Assembly: GCA_964348015.1 (NCBI GenBank)
Contig: CAYGBC010000045.1
Coordinates: 26,733-90,732 of the forward strand
Length of the DNA stretch: 64,000 bases
DNA from: SOIA01 sp964348015
Lineage (GTDB): Bacteria > Acidobacteriota > Aminicenantia > Aminicenantales > Aminicenantaceae
Reading direction: 5' to 3'
Below, piece by piece: positions 33,359-41,645 of this stretch. A model generated the notes under the pieces. It was given only the letters and a program-made list of their open reading frames with translations, had not been told where the DNA came from and searched no databases. Both the position numbers and the translations under genes were made by a program. Within the stretch, counting starts at the first letter, position 1. Every line of letters begins with the position of its first letter.

Positions 33359-33633
33359 TTTTTTAGTATTATAACATAAATCATATAATATATGTAGTAA
33401 TAATAAGTTTTTTTTAAAAAAAAATAAAATAATCCAAAAACAGCGCAGCCGAAAAATCCTTCCATGCTCGGTGAATCCAAGAAACCGTTTTGACATCCCG
33501 CATGCACCAGCGGAATCTGCGGCACACAGGCCCGGATATCCGAACACACCCATTCCCTTCTCCATCCAGCTAAAAACACCGCATACTCCGGGATGATTGT
33601 GTATTTTTTGAGAATGATGAAAAAAGGGGGGGC
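33359..33633. other. Spacer between the two pseudoknot-like repeats
   Basis: 275 bases, AT-rich at its start with long A and T tracts (33405-33435). No real gene is visible; open frames on the minus strand read across the repeat and lack a credible start. Confidence 0.5.
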
Positions 33634-33706
33634 GCTGGCTGTTTGAGGGGAAAAGAAGCAAAAGGGGTTGACTGTGAATATACCCTGCCCAGCCAGCCTA
33701 ACAGGG
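33634..33706 (+). repeat. Tandem pseudoknot-like repeat, copy 2
   Basis: GCTGGCTG (33634-33641) pairs with CAGCCAGC (33690-33697); the second stem is CCCTG (33683-33687)/CAGGG (33702-33706). Compared with copy 1 one base pair changes from T-A to C-G, a compensatory change that keeps the stem. GCAAAAGGGG (33658-33667) is conserved. The stretch 33707-33928 that follows shows no gene and ends in an AGACCTGACCCC word and the strong ribosome site of the GYD gene. Confidence 0.6.
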
Positions 33707-33928
33707 TCATCAATTTAGTCGAAGGACACTTGAAAAAATTGAATAAACAAAAAAAAATTTTAGCACAACGGATCAGCCCTCAATTTTTCCGCTTTGCATG
33801 GAGATACGATTTTTATTCTGATATTTTAAACTTCTTTATAGGGAAAGTGGAAAATTGAGACCTGACCCCTTTTTTGATTTGTGCCGTTTTCTGGTAAACT
33901 ATTACTCAATTCGAAAAGGAGGTGACGC

Positions 33929-34216
33929 ATGGCCACCTATATCATCCTCAGCCGGATTTCTCCAGAAGCATTCAGCGATCCGTTCGAATTCAAAAAAATC
34001 GCCGAAAATGTGGCTTCAAGGATCAAGAAAGATTGTCCTGATGTCGTATGGAAGGAAAGCTATTCGACGACAGGCCGTTTTGATGTGGTGGATATTATCG
34101 AATCCGATAACGCGGACCAGGTGATGAAAGCCGCCATGATCATCCGGGCCTACGGGCACTCAACAACAGAGACACTGGCCGGAATCCCCTGGGACGATTT
34201 CCTCAAAATGATTTAA
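33929..34216 (+). CDS. GYD domain protein
   Basis: 95-aa ferredoxin-like alpha/beta protein of the GYD family. It opens MATYIILSRISPEA and has the (G)RFDVVDIIE segment near residues 48-56 where the family name motif G-Y-D normally lies, here G-R-F-D. A very strong site AAAGGAGGTGA precedes the ATG. The biochemical role of the family is not established. It is probably monocistronic. Confidence 0.8.
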   Translation: MATYIILSRISPEAFSDPFEFKKIAENVASRIKKDCPDVVWKESYSTTGRFDVVDIIESDNADQVMKAAMIIRAYGHSTTETLAGIPWDDFLKMI

Positions 34217-34267
34217 AATCCAGTTATCAATAAAGCGCCCTGCTCACAGTCAAACGAATTATTCAAT

Positions 34268-34296
34268 TTGACTCTTATTCCTTGACTTATTAGTAT
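34268..34296 (+). promoter_or_regulatory. Possible promoter of the Ser/Thr kinase operon
   Basis: TTGACT (34268-34273) and TAGTAT (34291-34296) with a 17-base spacer upstream of the kinase at 34327. The -10 box is only a partial match. Confidence 0.35.
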
Positions 34297-34326
34297 ATAC
34301 CTAAAAAATGCAAAAGGATTACGAGG

Positions 34327-36432
34327 ATGAAATGTCCTCAATGCCAATTTGAAAATCCCGCCCACATCCGTTTCTGCGGGAATTGCGGCGAACAACTGTT
34401 TCAATCTGAGGAACAAACCCTTTCCCCCACCAAGACGCTCAAAACACCCTTGATCGGGTTAGATATCGGGACTCTGTTCGCAGGAAGGTACCACATCATC
34501 GAAGAGCTGGGCAGAGGAGGAATGGGCAAGGTCTACAAGGTATTTGACAAAGAACTCAAGGAGAAGATGGCGCTTAAGCTCTTGAGACCCGAGATCGCGG
34601 CTGATGAAAAGATGATCGATCGTTTCAGGAATGAGCTGAAATTCGCCCGCAAGATCACTCATAAAAACATCTGCCGCATGTATGATTTTAACAAAGACGA
34701 AGAAAACAGCTACATCACTATGGAGTACGTGTCGGGTGAAGACTTGAAATCCTCGGTAACTCGGATGGGCCCGCTCAGCGCGGGAAAAACTGTTTTTTTA
34801 GCCAGGCAGATGTGCGAAGGGCTGGCTGAGGCTCACAAATTGGGAGTGATTCACCGTGACCTCAAGCCTCAAAACATCATGATAGACAGAGCAGGCAACA
34901 TCAGGATCATGGATTTCGGAATCGCTCGCTCTGTCCAAGCCAAAGGAGTGACGGCAACAGGAGTGATGATCGGCACTCCGGAATACATGGCTCCTGAACA
35001 GGTTGAAGGCAAGCACGTTGACCAGCGGGCGGATATCTATTCGTTAGGAGTGATACTCTTCGAACTTCTCACCGGAACTGTTCCTTTCGAAGGAGATACC
35101 CCGATAACCGTAGCAATCAAACATTTAAAGGACGAGGCTCCAGAGCCAAAAAAACTTAACGCGACTGTTCCCGATGATTTGAATAAAGTGGTGCTCAAAT
35201 GTTTAGAAAAAGACAGGACAAAAAGGTACAAGAACGTAGAAGAACTGCTTTCTGCCTTAGATAAAATCGAAAAAGGAGTCCCCATCACAGACAGGATTGT
35301 GCCGGATAAAAAACCGACTCCTGTCGGCGAGACTCCTTTTTTTGGCAGTTATGCCCGTGAAAAGCCACAAATTAAAAAGTACTTGATTCCGGCCCTTGCA
35401 GTGATCGCCGCAGTTATCCTGGTCATAGCCCTCATTAAACTCTTGCCTCTACAGAAATCATCCGAGTCCTCACTTCCTCCTCCTCCAGCGCCCCCAACCC
35501 AAGAGGGAAAGATGGTCGTGAATTCTGTTCCCTCGGAAGCGAGTGTCTCCATTGACGGGAATCGACTCGGGCTCACTCCGCTGACTTCACCCTTGTCTCC
35601 CGGGAAACACAGTCTTCGAATCGAAAAATCAGGATATGAGGAGATAACAGAAGAAATCGAAATCGTCTCGGCTCAAACCATAGAGAAAAAATACACTCTC
35701 GATAGAATCCAGACAAAACCCCAACCCCCGAGAAAATTGAATGTGAAAATCTCTACGGTTCCGTCTCCCGCGAACATCTATATAAACGACCTGTTTGTCA
35801 CCAGCTCTCCGTTCAGCGGTGAATACGAAAGAGGGCGCTACACGATACGGATTGAAAAACAAGGATACTCATCAGTCGAAGAAGAAATCGATCTCCGTTC
35901 AAATTTCTCCAAGACATACAGGTTGGAAAGGACCTACGGACGGTTCTCGATCAGCGCTCATCCCTATGCCGAGGTCGAGATCGACGGAAAACCGATAGGG
36001 AAACCCGGAGAGAGAGTTCCTCCTGTGAAAGTCGTCCGAGTCACATCAGGGCCGCACAGGATCAAATTCATACTGAAAGATTATACCGTTCAAGAGATAA
36101 CAGAGGAAAGAGAAGAATCCGTTCTGCCAGGAGAAACCAAAAGAATCCATCACAAATTTGAAAATCTTCCTGAACCCGAGACGCAGACAAAGAGGGAAGA
36201 AACTCCTGCAGAAGAAACAGGAAAAGGATGGCTGGTCATCAATGCCTTTCCATATGCCCAAATTGAGATCGACGGGAAAAGTTATAGGGAGGTTCCTCCC
36301 GTTCTTAAAGTCGAATTGACTGCGGGCAAGCATATCGTCAAGTTTACCGCCTCGCGGTTGAATAAAACGCATACCATGGGAGTGACCATCGCCAAGGGCG
36401 AGCGAAAAGAAATCATGCATAAATTCGATTAA
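34327..36432 (+). CDS. Membrane Ser/Thr protein kinase with N-terminal zinc ribbon and four PEGA domains
   Basis: 701 aa. Residues 1-23 form a zinc ribbon with two C-x2-C pairs (CPQC, CGNC). The kinase domain covers about 55-315: G-loop LGRGGMGKVYK, HRDLKPQNIM catalytic loop, DFGIAR and the GTPEYMAPEQ activation segment are all intact, so it should be active. One membrane helix (about 352-374) separates the cytoplasmic kinase from a periplasmic region made of four PEGA domains (about 393-460, 472-535, 537-610 and 635-700). PEGA-kinase fusions are typical of Acidobacteriota-like and other environmental bacteria. The TPR-TonB gene starts 18 bases after the stop. Confidence 0.9.
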   Translation: MKCPQCQFENPAHIRFCGNCGEQLFQSEEQTLSPTKTLKTPLIGLDIGTLFAGRYHIIEELGRGGMGKVYKVFDKELKEKMALKLLRPEIAADEKMIDRFRNELKFARKITHKNICRMYDFNKDEENSYITMEYVSGEDLKSSVTRMGPLSAGKTVFLARQMCEGLAEAHKLGVIHRDLKPQNIMIDRAGNIRIMDFGIARSVQAKGVTATGVMIGTPEYMAPEQVEGKHVDQRADIYSLGVILFELLTGTVPFEGDTPITVAIKHLKDEAPEPKKLNATVPDDLNKVVLKCLEKDRTKRYKNVEELLSALDKIEKGVPITDRIVPDKKPTPVGETPFFGSYAREKPQIKKYLIPALAVIAAVILVIALIKLLPLQKSSESSLPPPPAPPTQEGKMVVNSVPSEASVSIDGNRLGLTPLTSPLSPGKHSLRIEKSGYEEITEEIEIVSAQTIEKKYTLDRIQTKPQPPRKLNVKISTVPSPANIYINDLFVTSSPFSGEYERGRYTIRIEKQGYSSVEEEIDLRSNFSKTYRLERTYGRFSISAHPYAEVEIDGKPIGKPGERVPPVKVVRVTSGPHRIKFILKDYTVQEITEEREESVLPGETKRIHHKFENLPEPETQTKREETPAEETGKGWLVINAFPYAQIEIDGKSYREVPPVLKVELTAGKHIVKFTASRLNKTHTMGVTIAKGERKEIMHKFD

Positions 36433-36450
36433 GGCTTAAAGAGAATACAA

Positions 36451-37302
36451 ATGAAAAATAAACTCAGTCAAAGGGCAGTGACCATTTCGGTTTTGATCTT
36501 TACTTTAACTCTCTCTTCCCCCTTGCTTGCGTTTGAAAAAAGCATCCCCCAACAGAGCGAAACCGCAGAATTGATCAAAGCAGGAAAGGAATTGTACGAA
36601 AACGGAGAGTACAAAGAAGCCATCATCATGTTTTTGACAGCATTGACCAAGAGTCCATCAGTGGATGAACTTTCTGAAGCCTACTTCAACCTCTCTCTCG
36701 CCTATTTCGCTGATGGACAGAGCCAAAACGCAGAGGAGTATCTCCAGAAGATGTTTGAAATTCAGCCGGATAAAACTATCGATGAACGGTACTACCCGCT
36801 GAGTTTTGTGGAATTATTTAACCGTCTGAAACCTGAATCCAAGACTGAGCCCCAAATAAAGCCCGAACCTGAAAAAAAATCTCCGATGAAAACACAACCC
36901 GAGGTTGAAGCCAAGCCTGAACGCAAGACAGAGGCGGTATCAAAAAAAGAGGCACAAGAAGCCAAAGAAACTCCGTCACATGTCGAAGAGGGCGATTTGC
37001 TCCCTCTCGATCAGGTGGACATACCTCCTGAACTGATCAAAAGAGTCAATCCGGAGTATCCGGCTGTCGCCAAGAGAATGAATATACAGGGGACTGTGAT
37101 TATCAATGCCCTGATCTCTGAAAAAGGGGATGTCATCGACACTGCGATTATTAGAGGAATCGAGGGGCCTTTCAGACTGAACGAGGCGGCTCAAAAGGCC
37201 GTTCAAAGATGGAAATTCAAGCCTGCCATGAAGGGAAACAAAGCCGTTAAAGTCTGGAAGCCGATCGCCATTAAATTCGCGGAAAAAAGAGCCAATCTCT
37301 AA
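36451..37302 (+). CDS. Exported TPR protein with a TonB C-terminal domain
   Basis: 283 aa. The hydrophobic N-terminus (about 7-28) may be a signal peptide or an uncleaved anchor. TPR-like helices follow (GKELYENGEYKEAIIMF near 46-62 and LAYFADGQSQNAEEYL near 85-100), then a Lys/Glu/Pro-rich linker (about 130-180) suited to spanning the periplasm. The C-terminal domain (about 190-283) has PEYPAVAKRMNIQGTVI and AVQRWKFKPA, the TonB/TonB-C pattern. Unlike TonB there is no ExbB/ExbD nearby. Its position behind the PEGA kinase suggests a shared envelope function. Confidence 0.82.
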   Translation: MKNKLSQRAVTISVLIFTLTLSSPLLAFEKSIPQQSETAELIKAGKELYENGEYKEAIIMFLTALTKSPSVDELSEAYFNLSLAYFADGQSQNAEEYLQKMFEIQPDKTIDERYYPLSFVELFNRLKPESKTEPQIKPEPEKKSPMKTQPEVEAKPERKTEAVSKKEAQEAKETPSHVEEGDLLPLDQVDIPPELIKRVNPEYPAVAKRMNIQGTVIINALISEKGDVIDTAIIRGIEGPFRLNEAAQKAVQRWKFKPAMKGNKAVKVWKPIAIKFAEKRANL

Positions 37303-37399
37303 TGATCATTCCTTATTAGATTTATTATCAAAATTCGGGTGATTCCGGTTCCCCTCAAGGATTTTAACCCAGAAAAACTTCCCCGCGACTGTGCATAAA

Positions 37400-37432
37400 A
37401 AAGGGAAATGGAGAGGAGGTCCATTTCCCTTT
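37400..37432. terminator. Perfect 13-bp bidirectional terminator
   Basis: AAAGGGAAATGGA (37400-37412) pairs perfectly with TCCATTTCCCTTT (37420-37432) around a seven-base loop. It separates the convergent TPR-TonB and SHOCT-like genes and has A and T tracts on the two flanks. Confidence 0.75.
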
Positions 37433-37456
37433 GAATGCGAAATGCGCGTTTGAGTT

Positions 37457-37846
37457 CTACTCGACCCAGACTTTTATCGTGACATCCTCATCTTCATCCA
37501 TGATTTCGATGAAAACCATCGGACCGTGCTTTTTCAGTTCTGCGAACACTTCTTTGAGGTCAATGTCGCAGTCATCTCCGATATCGAAGTGCTCCTCGTG
37601 CGAACATTTCAAAAAAGCTTCCACAACGCTGATCGGCAGCGTGACTTTGATTTTGGTTTTTCCCGTTTCGTTATCCGTGATCAGCACTTTGAACCACTGG
37701 ACTTCCTGTCCGGGCGTGTAGTCCGGATTCTTCTTGACAGCCTTCTTGACGGTCTGGACGTCATCGTTGACATCAGAGAAAAGAAGGCTCGGCAGGAAAA
37801 TCGCAAACACAAACAGAATTAAGATTAAAATGACAGCTTTTTTCAT
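37457..37846 (-). CDS. Exported protein with YvlB/DUF2089-like C-terminal domain, short form
   Basis: 129 aa. A signal peptide (MKK, then a hydrophobic core to about residue 23) is followed by a domain from about 50 that ends in TIKVWVE. The pattern K-(I/V)-x-(I/V)...G-K-x-x-(I/L)-K-V-x-(L/I)-P...(I/V)-D...(F/I)-E-I matches the C-terminus of the neighbouring gene and, from memory, the SHOCT-like domain of YvlB/DUF2089 proteins. It is Asp/Glu-rich. It is the last gene of the ECF sigma operon. Role unknown. Confidence 0.7.
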   Translation of the reverse strand: MKKAVILILILFVFAIFLPSLLFSDVNDDVQTVKKAVKKNPDYTPGQEVQWFKVLITDNETGKTKIKVTLPISVVEAFLKCSHEEHFDIGDDCDIDLKEVFAELKKHGPMVFIEIMDEDEDVTIKVWVE

Positions 37847-37865
37847 CTTAGGCCTCCAAATTTTT

Positions 37866-38705
37866 TTATTCTATCCAGATCTTGATGACTGTTCCTTCTT
37901 CTGGATTTTCTATCTCAATGATCCCCCCTTCTTCCATCAGAGTTTTTGTAATCGTGTCCAGATCATACCCCTCCTTTCTCAGCTCCTCTTTTTCTTCCTC
38001 AGACATCGAGCCAAACACCACATCAGCCAGTGCCCAGGGGATGTTGATCTTCAGAGTCAACTTGCCGTTTTTCCAGACTCTTATTTTCAGCAGCAGCGCA
38101 CGTCTCTCCGGCATTTCATCTTCCAGGTCCTTCAACGCGTCCGGGTTGATCCGGAGCAGGGCGATCTTGGCCCTGTCTCTGAGCTCATTGTCTTTTTCCT
38201 TCTTGACGATTTCTTCGAGGACAGGAACCGCCTGGGCCGCAATCTTCTTTTCCTCTACCTGGCTCAATCGAATGGCCGCAAAATATCGGACCACCCTGTT
38301 CGGACTGGAAAGCCTTTTTTCTATTTCTGATAGATAGGACCTTCTCCCCTTCTGGTAAAGCACGAAGGACAGATCGATGATTTCTGTCTCTGCATCTTCC
38401 GCCAGGCTCTTGCTCCGGTCTTTCCGCTCGAGGTAAGCCTGGTACGCTTCCAGAGCGTCCCGCTCCTTGCCCCTCTGTTCCTTCAGGCATTTGGCCCTGT
38501 AGAACACAGCCTGAGAAGTCCAGGGGCTGTCCGGATATTCATCGATGAGCTGCTCCAGTTTTTCCTGAGCCTTTATCCATTCCTTATCGAAGATCAGGAT
38601 CTTGGCTTCCATGAAAAGCTCCTCATCCGGCTGGAAGCGCGCAAATGCTTGAAGGACAAAGGCCGCAAGAAGGAAAATCCCGATGTAGAGAACCGTTTTT
38701 TTCAT
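37866..38705 (-). CDS. Exported TPR/HEAT-like protein with YvlB/DUF2089-like C-terminal domain
   Basis: 279 aa. The ATG at 38705 is preferred over in-frame ATGs inside the anti-sigma gene because it lies one base after that gene's TAA and begins a typical signal peptide (MKKTVLYIG..LQAFA). Residues about 30-100 form TPR-like helices (EKLEQLIDEYPDSPWTSQA), about 115-180 HEAT-like helices (VVRYFAAIRLSQVE) and the last 80 residues, ending TVIKIWIE, are homologous to the following 129-aa protein. A repeat domain for binding plus the shared output-like domain suggests that both proteins act in the same envelope-stress system. Confidence 0.75.
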   Translation of the reverse strand: MKKTVLYIGIFLLAAFVLQAFARFQPDEELFMEAKILIFDKEWIKAQEKLEQLIDEYPDSPWTSQAVFYRAKCLKEQRGKERDALEAYQAYLERKDRSKSLAEDAETEIIDLSFVLYQKGRRSYLSEIEKRLSSPNRVVRYFAAIRLSQVEEKKIAAQAVPVLEEIVKKEKDNELRDRAKIALLRINPDALKDLEDEMPERRALLLKIRVWKNGKLTLKINIPWALADVVFGSMSEEEKEELRKEGYDLDTITKTLMEEGGIIEIENPEEGTVIKIWIE

Positions 38706-38706
38706 C

Positions 38707-39516
38707 TTACATCTCATCATATCTCTCCAACTCTTTCGTTAATAGATTTATCTTCAATAAAATCTGTCTGTCTTCGATCATTCTCTGGAGTTTATTGACC
38801 TCTTCTGCAGAAAGATGGACGCTGATCTGCGTCAGCTCGAAAAAGAGGAATTCAATCTGGTCGCATATCGCTTTCGCCTTGGCCAGCTGGAACTTGTCCA
38901 ACTGCGGATTGATGTACTTTTTCTTGGCCAAAAGGTCCCTGGCCTGCTCGGCCGCATACTCACTCTGCCAGAAGTCCGCCGATTGTTCAGAAGGAGATTG
39001 CACAAAATCCAGGAGCAGGTACTGACTCCTCTCCAGATAGTCCAGCGTATCCCTCCTGGCCATCTCCAGCTCCACTTCTTCCAGAAAATCTTGAGAGGCG
39101 TAGTATTCTCTTCCGTTGAGCTCACCCGGTTGCGGTATCCGGAACACCATGAGAGTCACGATTATCCCCAGAACAGCACCGATCAAAATGCCGGCTAAGA
39201 CCGGTCTCAGCCTGGGCGCGAAGAGAAATCCTGAAGCTTTCTCCAACCAGGATTCCCGCCGAGGTCGTGCGTCTTTCTTCAGGGCCTTCTCGGCTACCTG
39301 CTCAGGTAGAGCCTGCCAATCGACGGATGCCACCGCATCCTCTATATCCTGTTTAAAAACATCCGCCGCTTGGGTTATCTTCTTGAATTCCTCGAGTTCT
39401 CCCCTGCAGTGAGCGCATCGATCCATGTGAGCTTCGAAAAGCTCCCGCTCTTTTTCCTCGAGCTCGCCGTAAATAAAAGCCACGAGATCTTTCTGTATTT
39501 TTTGGCATTCTGTCAT
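38707..39516 (-). CDS. Anti-sigma factor with zinc-binding ZAS motif
   Basis: 269 aa. The N-terminal ZAS domain has HMDRCAHC near residues 30-37, the H-x3-C-x2-C zinc site of anti-sigma factors that hold ECF sigmas. A single membrane helix (about 104-126, VLAGILIGAVLGIIV) places the C-terminal half, a coiled-coil-like helix-rich region, in the periplasm. The ATG overlaps the stop of the sigma gene by four bases. It should keep the sigma at the membrane until an envelope signal arrives. Confidence 0.9.
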   Translation of the reverse strand: MTECQKIQKDLVAFIYGELEEKERELFEAHMDRCAHCRGELEEFKKITQAADVFKQDIEDAVASVDWQALPEQVAEKALKKDARPRRESWLEKASGFLFAPRLRPVLAGILIGAVLGIIVTLMVFRIPQPGELNGREYYASQDFLEEVELEMARRDTLDYLERSQYLLLDFVQSPSEQSADFWQSEYAAEQARDLLAKKKYINPQLDKFQLAKAKAICDQIEFLFFELTQISVHLSAEEVNKLQRMIEDRQILLKINLLTKELERYDEM

Positions 39517-40151
39517 AGCTGTCCTCCCATATACGGGTTGATCAAGCCTCTTAAATTTTGAACCGCTTTATAATGAAGAGATTTCACTGTTCCCAAGGAA
39601 ATCCCCAAAACTTCGGCAATCTCCCTGTATTTGAGCTGATTATAGTGTTTCATCACGAATATCAATCTCTGTCTCCTCGCCAGCTTCTTGATTCCAGCCG
39701 AAAATATCGTCCTGAGATCTGAGGACATCTCGGGATTCGGCCCTTCCTGCCCGGATAAATTCAATTCATCGACCGGCGTCTCGCTCTGAATCTCCCGGTT
39801 CTTTCCGTAATTCTTCCTGTAGTAGTCGATACAGAGATTTTTGGAGATCTGGAGAAGCCAGCTTTGAAAGCTCTCGCCTCTTTTGAACATGTTGATTTTC
39901 TGGTAGAGCCTGAGAAAAGTCTCCTGAACGATGTCCATCGCGTCTTCCCTGTTGTGGAAAAAAGAATACGCCAGCAGGAATACTTTTTTCTGGTACAGGC
40001 TAGTTATGGTCATGAACGCTTCCCTGTCTCCGTCTTTGATTTTCTCGATAAGCGCATAGATGTCCTCATGCGGAGAAGTTTCCTTTCTTTCTTGCGTGTT
40101 GTTTCCTGTCAATTTCTCATCGAATCCTACAGTTTCTTCTAAGGCGGCCAA
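39513..40151 (-). CDS. ECF-type RNA polymerase sigma factor
   Basis: 212 aa, sigma-70 region 2 at about 50-115 (QKKVFLLAYSFFHNREDAMDIVQETFLRLYQK) and region 4 at about 140-205 (LARRQRLIFVMKHYNQLKYREIAEVLGISLGTV, helix-turn-helix). Regions 1.1 and 3 are missing, as in ECF sigmas. The N-terminal 35 residues are hydrophilic and not conserved, so the TTG start at 40151 is a choice. It overlaps the anti-sigma gene by four bases and is preceded by an ECF-like promoter, suggesting autoregulation. Confidence 0.92.
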   Translation of the reverse strand: MAALEETVGFDEKLTGNNTQERKETSPHEDIYALIEKIKDGDREAFMTITSLYQKKVFLLAYSFFHNREDAMDIVQETFLRLYQKINMFKRGESFQSWLLQISKNLCIDYYRKNYGKNREIQSETPVDELNLSGQEGPNPEMSSDLRTIFSAGIKKLARRQRLIFVMKHYNQLKYREIAEVLGISLGTVKSLHYKAVQNLRGLINPYMGGQL

Positions 40152-40182
40152 ATTTAAATCTTCCCGATATAAGCTTCACAGT

Positions 40183-40212
40183 TTAGAACGGAAAGATTTT
40201 CAAAAAGGTTCA
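40183..40212 (-). promoter_or_regulatory. ECF-type promoter upstream of the sigma gene (probable autoregulation)
   Basis: On the minus strand TGAACC (40212-40207) is separated by 16 bases from CGTTCTAA (40190-40183). An AAC in the -35 and CGT in the -10 with this spacing are the hallmarks of ECF promoters. The start point would be near 40176, about 25 bases ahead of the sigma TTG start. Confidence 0.65.
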
Positions 40213-40313
40213 CTCCTAATTTAATTGATTTGGAGTCGCATCTCAACATTCGACATTTCTCAGAGATGCCTGAGATATGAAGAAACAGCCGCTCTCTCAA
40301 GAGGAGATTTCTG

Positions 40314-41645
40314 TCATTTATACCGGATCCAGCGGATGATCTCCCCGAATTTCGGCGGTTTGCCGTACATCAATATCCCCACCCGGTAAATCTTCGCCGC
40401 CAGCCAGGCCATCAGTAGGACTGCCAGGATCAAAAACACGATCGCAGCGGCAATCTGGATGAACGGGGGGAGGAGAACAGACACACGCAACATCATGATG
40501 ATCGGAGCAAACAGCGGAAACAGGGATAAGCCTACAGAGAGTGCGCTGTCCGGGCTCCGAATGACAAAAATCAGGAGCAGCAGGGGAAGGATCAGGAACA
40601 TGGTGACCGGCATCACGAGCTGCTGGGCCTCTTTTTCCGAATTCACCATCGAGCCCACAGCGGCATAAAAGGTGGCGTAGAGAAAATAGCCGAGGATGAA
40701 GAAAACCACAAAGTACACAAAAACATAAGTCGGGATGCTCACAAGGCTGAATTCTGCTCCTGAGGGGATGAACGACCTGCTGTACTGGGTGGCCGCAAAA
40801 CCAAACACCGCCCAGATAGAAAATTGAGTCAATCCCACAGCCCCGATTCCCAGAATCTTTCCCAGCATGAGCTGGAACGGTTTCAGAGAGGAGAGGATCA
40901 CTTCAACAACTCTCGAGCTTTTTTCCTCGATAACACCTCGCATGATGACAGAACCGTAAATGAAAATCGCCATATAAATGATGAGCGCCAGAAAGTAAGA
41001 CACCCAGAACGTCCCCATCGTGTCTTCTTCCTCTCCCTTTTTCGTCACTTTGATGGGAGTTAATCTCACGCGTTGGATAAACTGGGAAATCTTCTGGGGG
41101 TCCAGACCCTCTCTTCTCAGTCTTTTCTCGATGATCACGCTGTTCAACGCCCCGTTGAGCTCACCCAGCTTTTCAAAATCGGTGGTGTGCTCGGAGACAT
41201 ATTCAATCTTTCCTCCTCCCGAGCCCTCCGCTGTTCCTCTTTCAACTGCCGCTTTTATTGTATCTTCCACCTCTAAAACATCCTCCGGAATCAGGATATA
41301 GGCTGAAAGCTCCTTGTTCAGGACTTTCGCGTTCAAGTCTTTCTTCAATTCATCGACACTGCTCCCGTACGGAAGCTCGACTTTCCTGAGGACATAACGG
41401 CGATTTCCATCGTCCATCCTGTAATCCTTCCTGTCGAGTTTTTTATCCAGTTCTAAAAAGATCTCCCGGCTGAGGTCGACCACGCCGATGGTCTCCTGTT
41501 TTTCCACAGCGACCGTCCCCATCACGATCGGAACGACCAAAATAGCGGCCATCAGGACCGGACCCAGAACCGTTCCGATTATAAATCCTTTGGTCCGGAC
41601 GATCTGGATGTACTCTCTTTTAATGACTGACAGTATTTTCCTCAT
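40314..41645 (-). CDS. ABC-2 type transporter permease (NatB-like)
   Basis: 443 aa. An N-terminal helix (about 18-42) is followed by a large extracytoplasmic domain (about 45-220) and then five to six membrane helices (about 223-420), the layout of NatB/ABC-2_3 permeases used for export of sodium or hydrophobic compounds. GVIEEKSSRVVEVILSSLKPFQLMLGKILG (from about 238) is the conserved signature after the first helix of the bundle. The start overlaps its ATPase gene by 26 bases. Confidence 0.9.
   Translation of the reverse strand: MRKILSVIKREYIQIVRTKGFIIGTVLGPVLMAAILVVPIVMGTVAVEKQETIGVVDLSREIFLELDKKLDRKDYRMDDGNRRYVLRKVELPYGSSVDELKKDLNAKVLNKELSAYILIPEDVLEVEDTIKAAVERGTAEGSGGGKIEYVSEHTTDFEKLGELNGALNSVIIEKRLRREGLDPQKISQFIQRVRLTPIKVTKKGEEEDTMGTFWVSYFLALIIYMAIFIYGSVIMRGVIEEKSSRVVEVILSSLKPFQLMLGKILGIGAVGLTQFSIWAVFGFAATQYSRSFIPSGAEFSLVSIPTYVFVYFVVFFILGYFLYATFYAAVGSMVNSEKEAQQLVMPVTMFLILPLLLLIFVIRSPDSALSVGLSLFPLFAPIIMMLRVSVLLPPFIQIAAAIVFLILAVLLMAWLAAKIYRVGILMYGKPPKFGEIIRWIRYK

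Noticed and set aside
33299..33661. Minus-strand open frame across the pseudoknot-like repeats
   Set aside because: It has a Tyr/Phe-rich artefact from A/T tracts, no ribosome site, and reads over the repeats.
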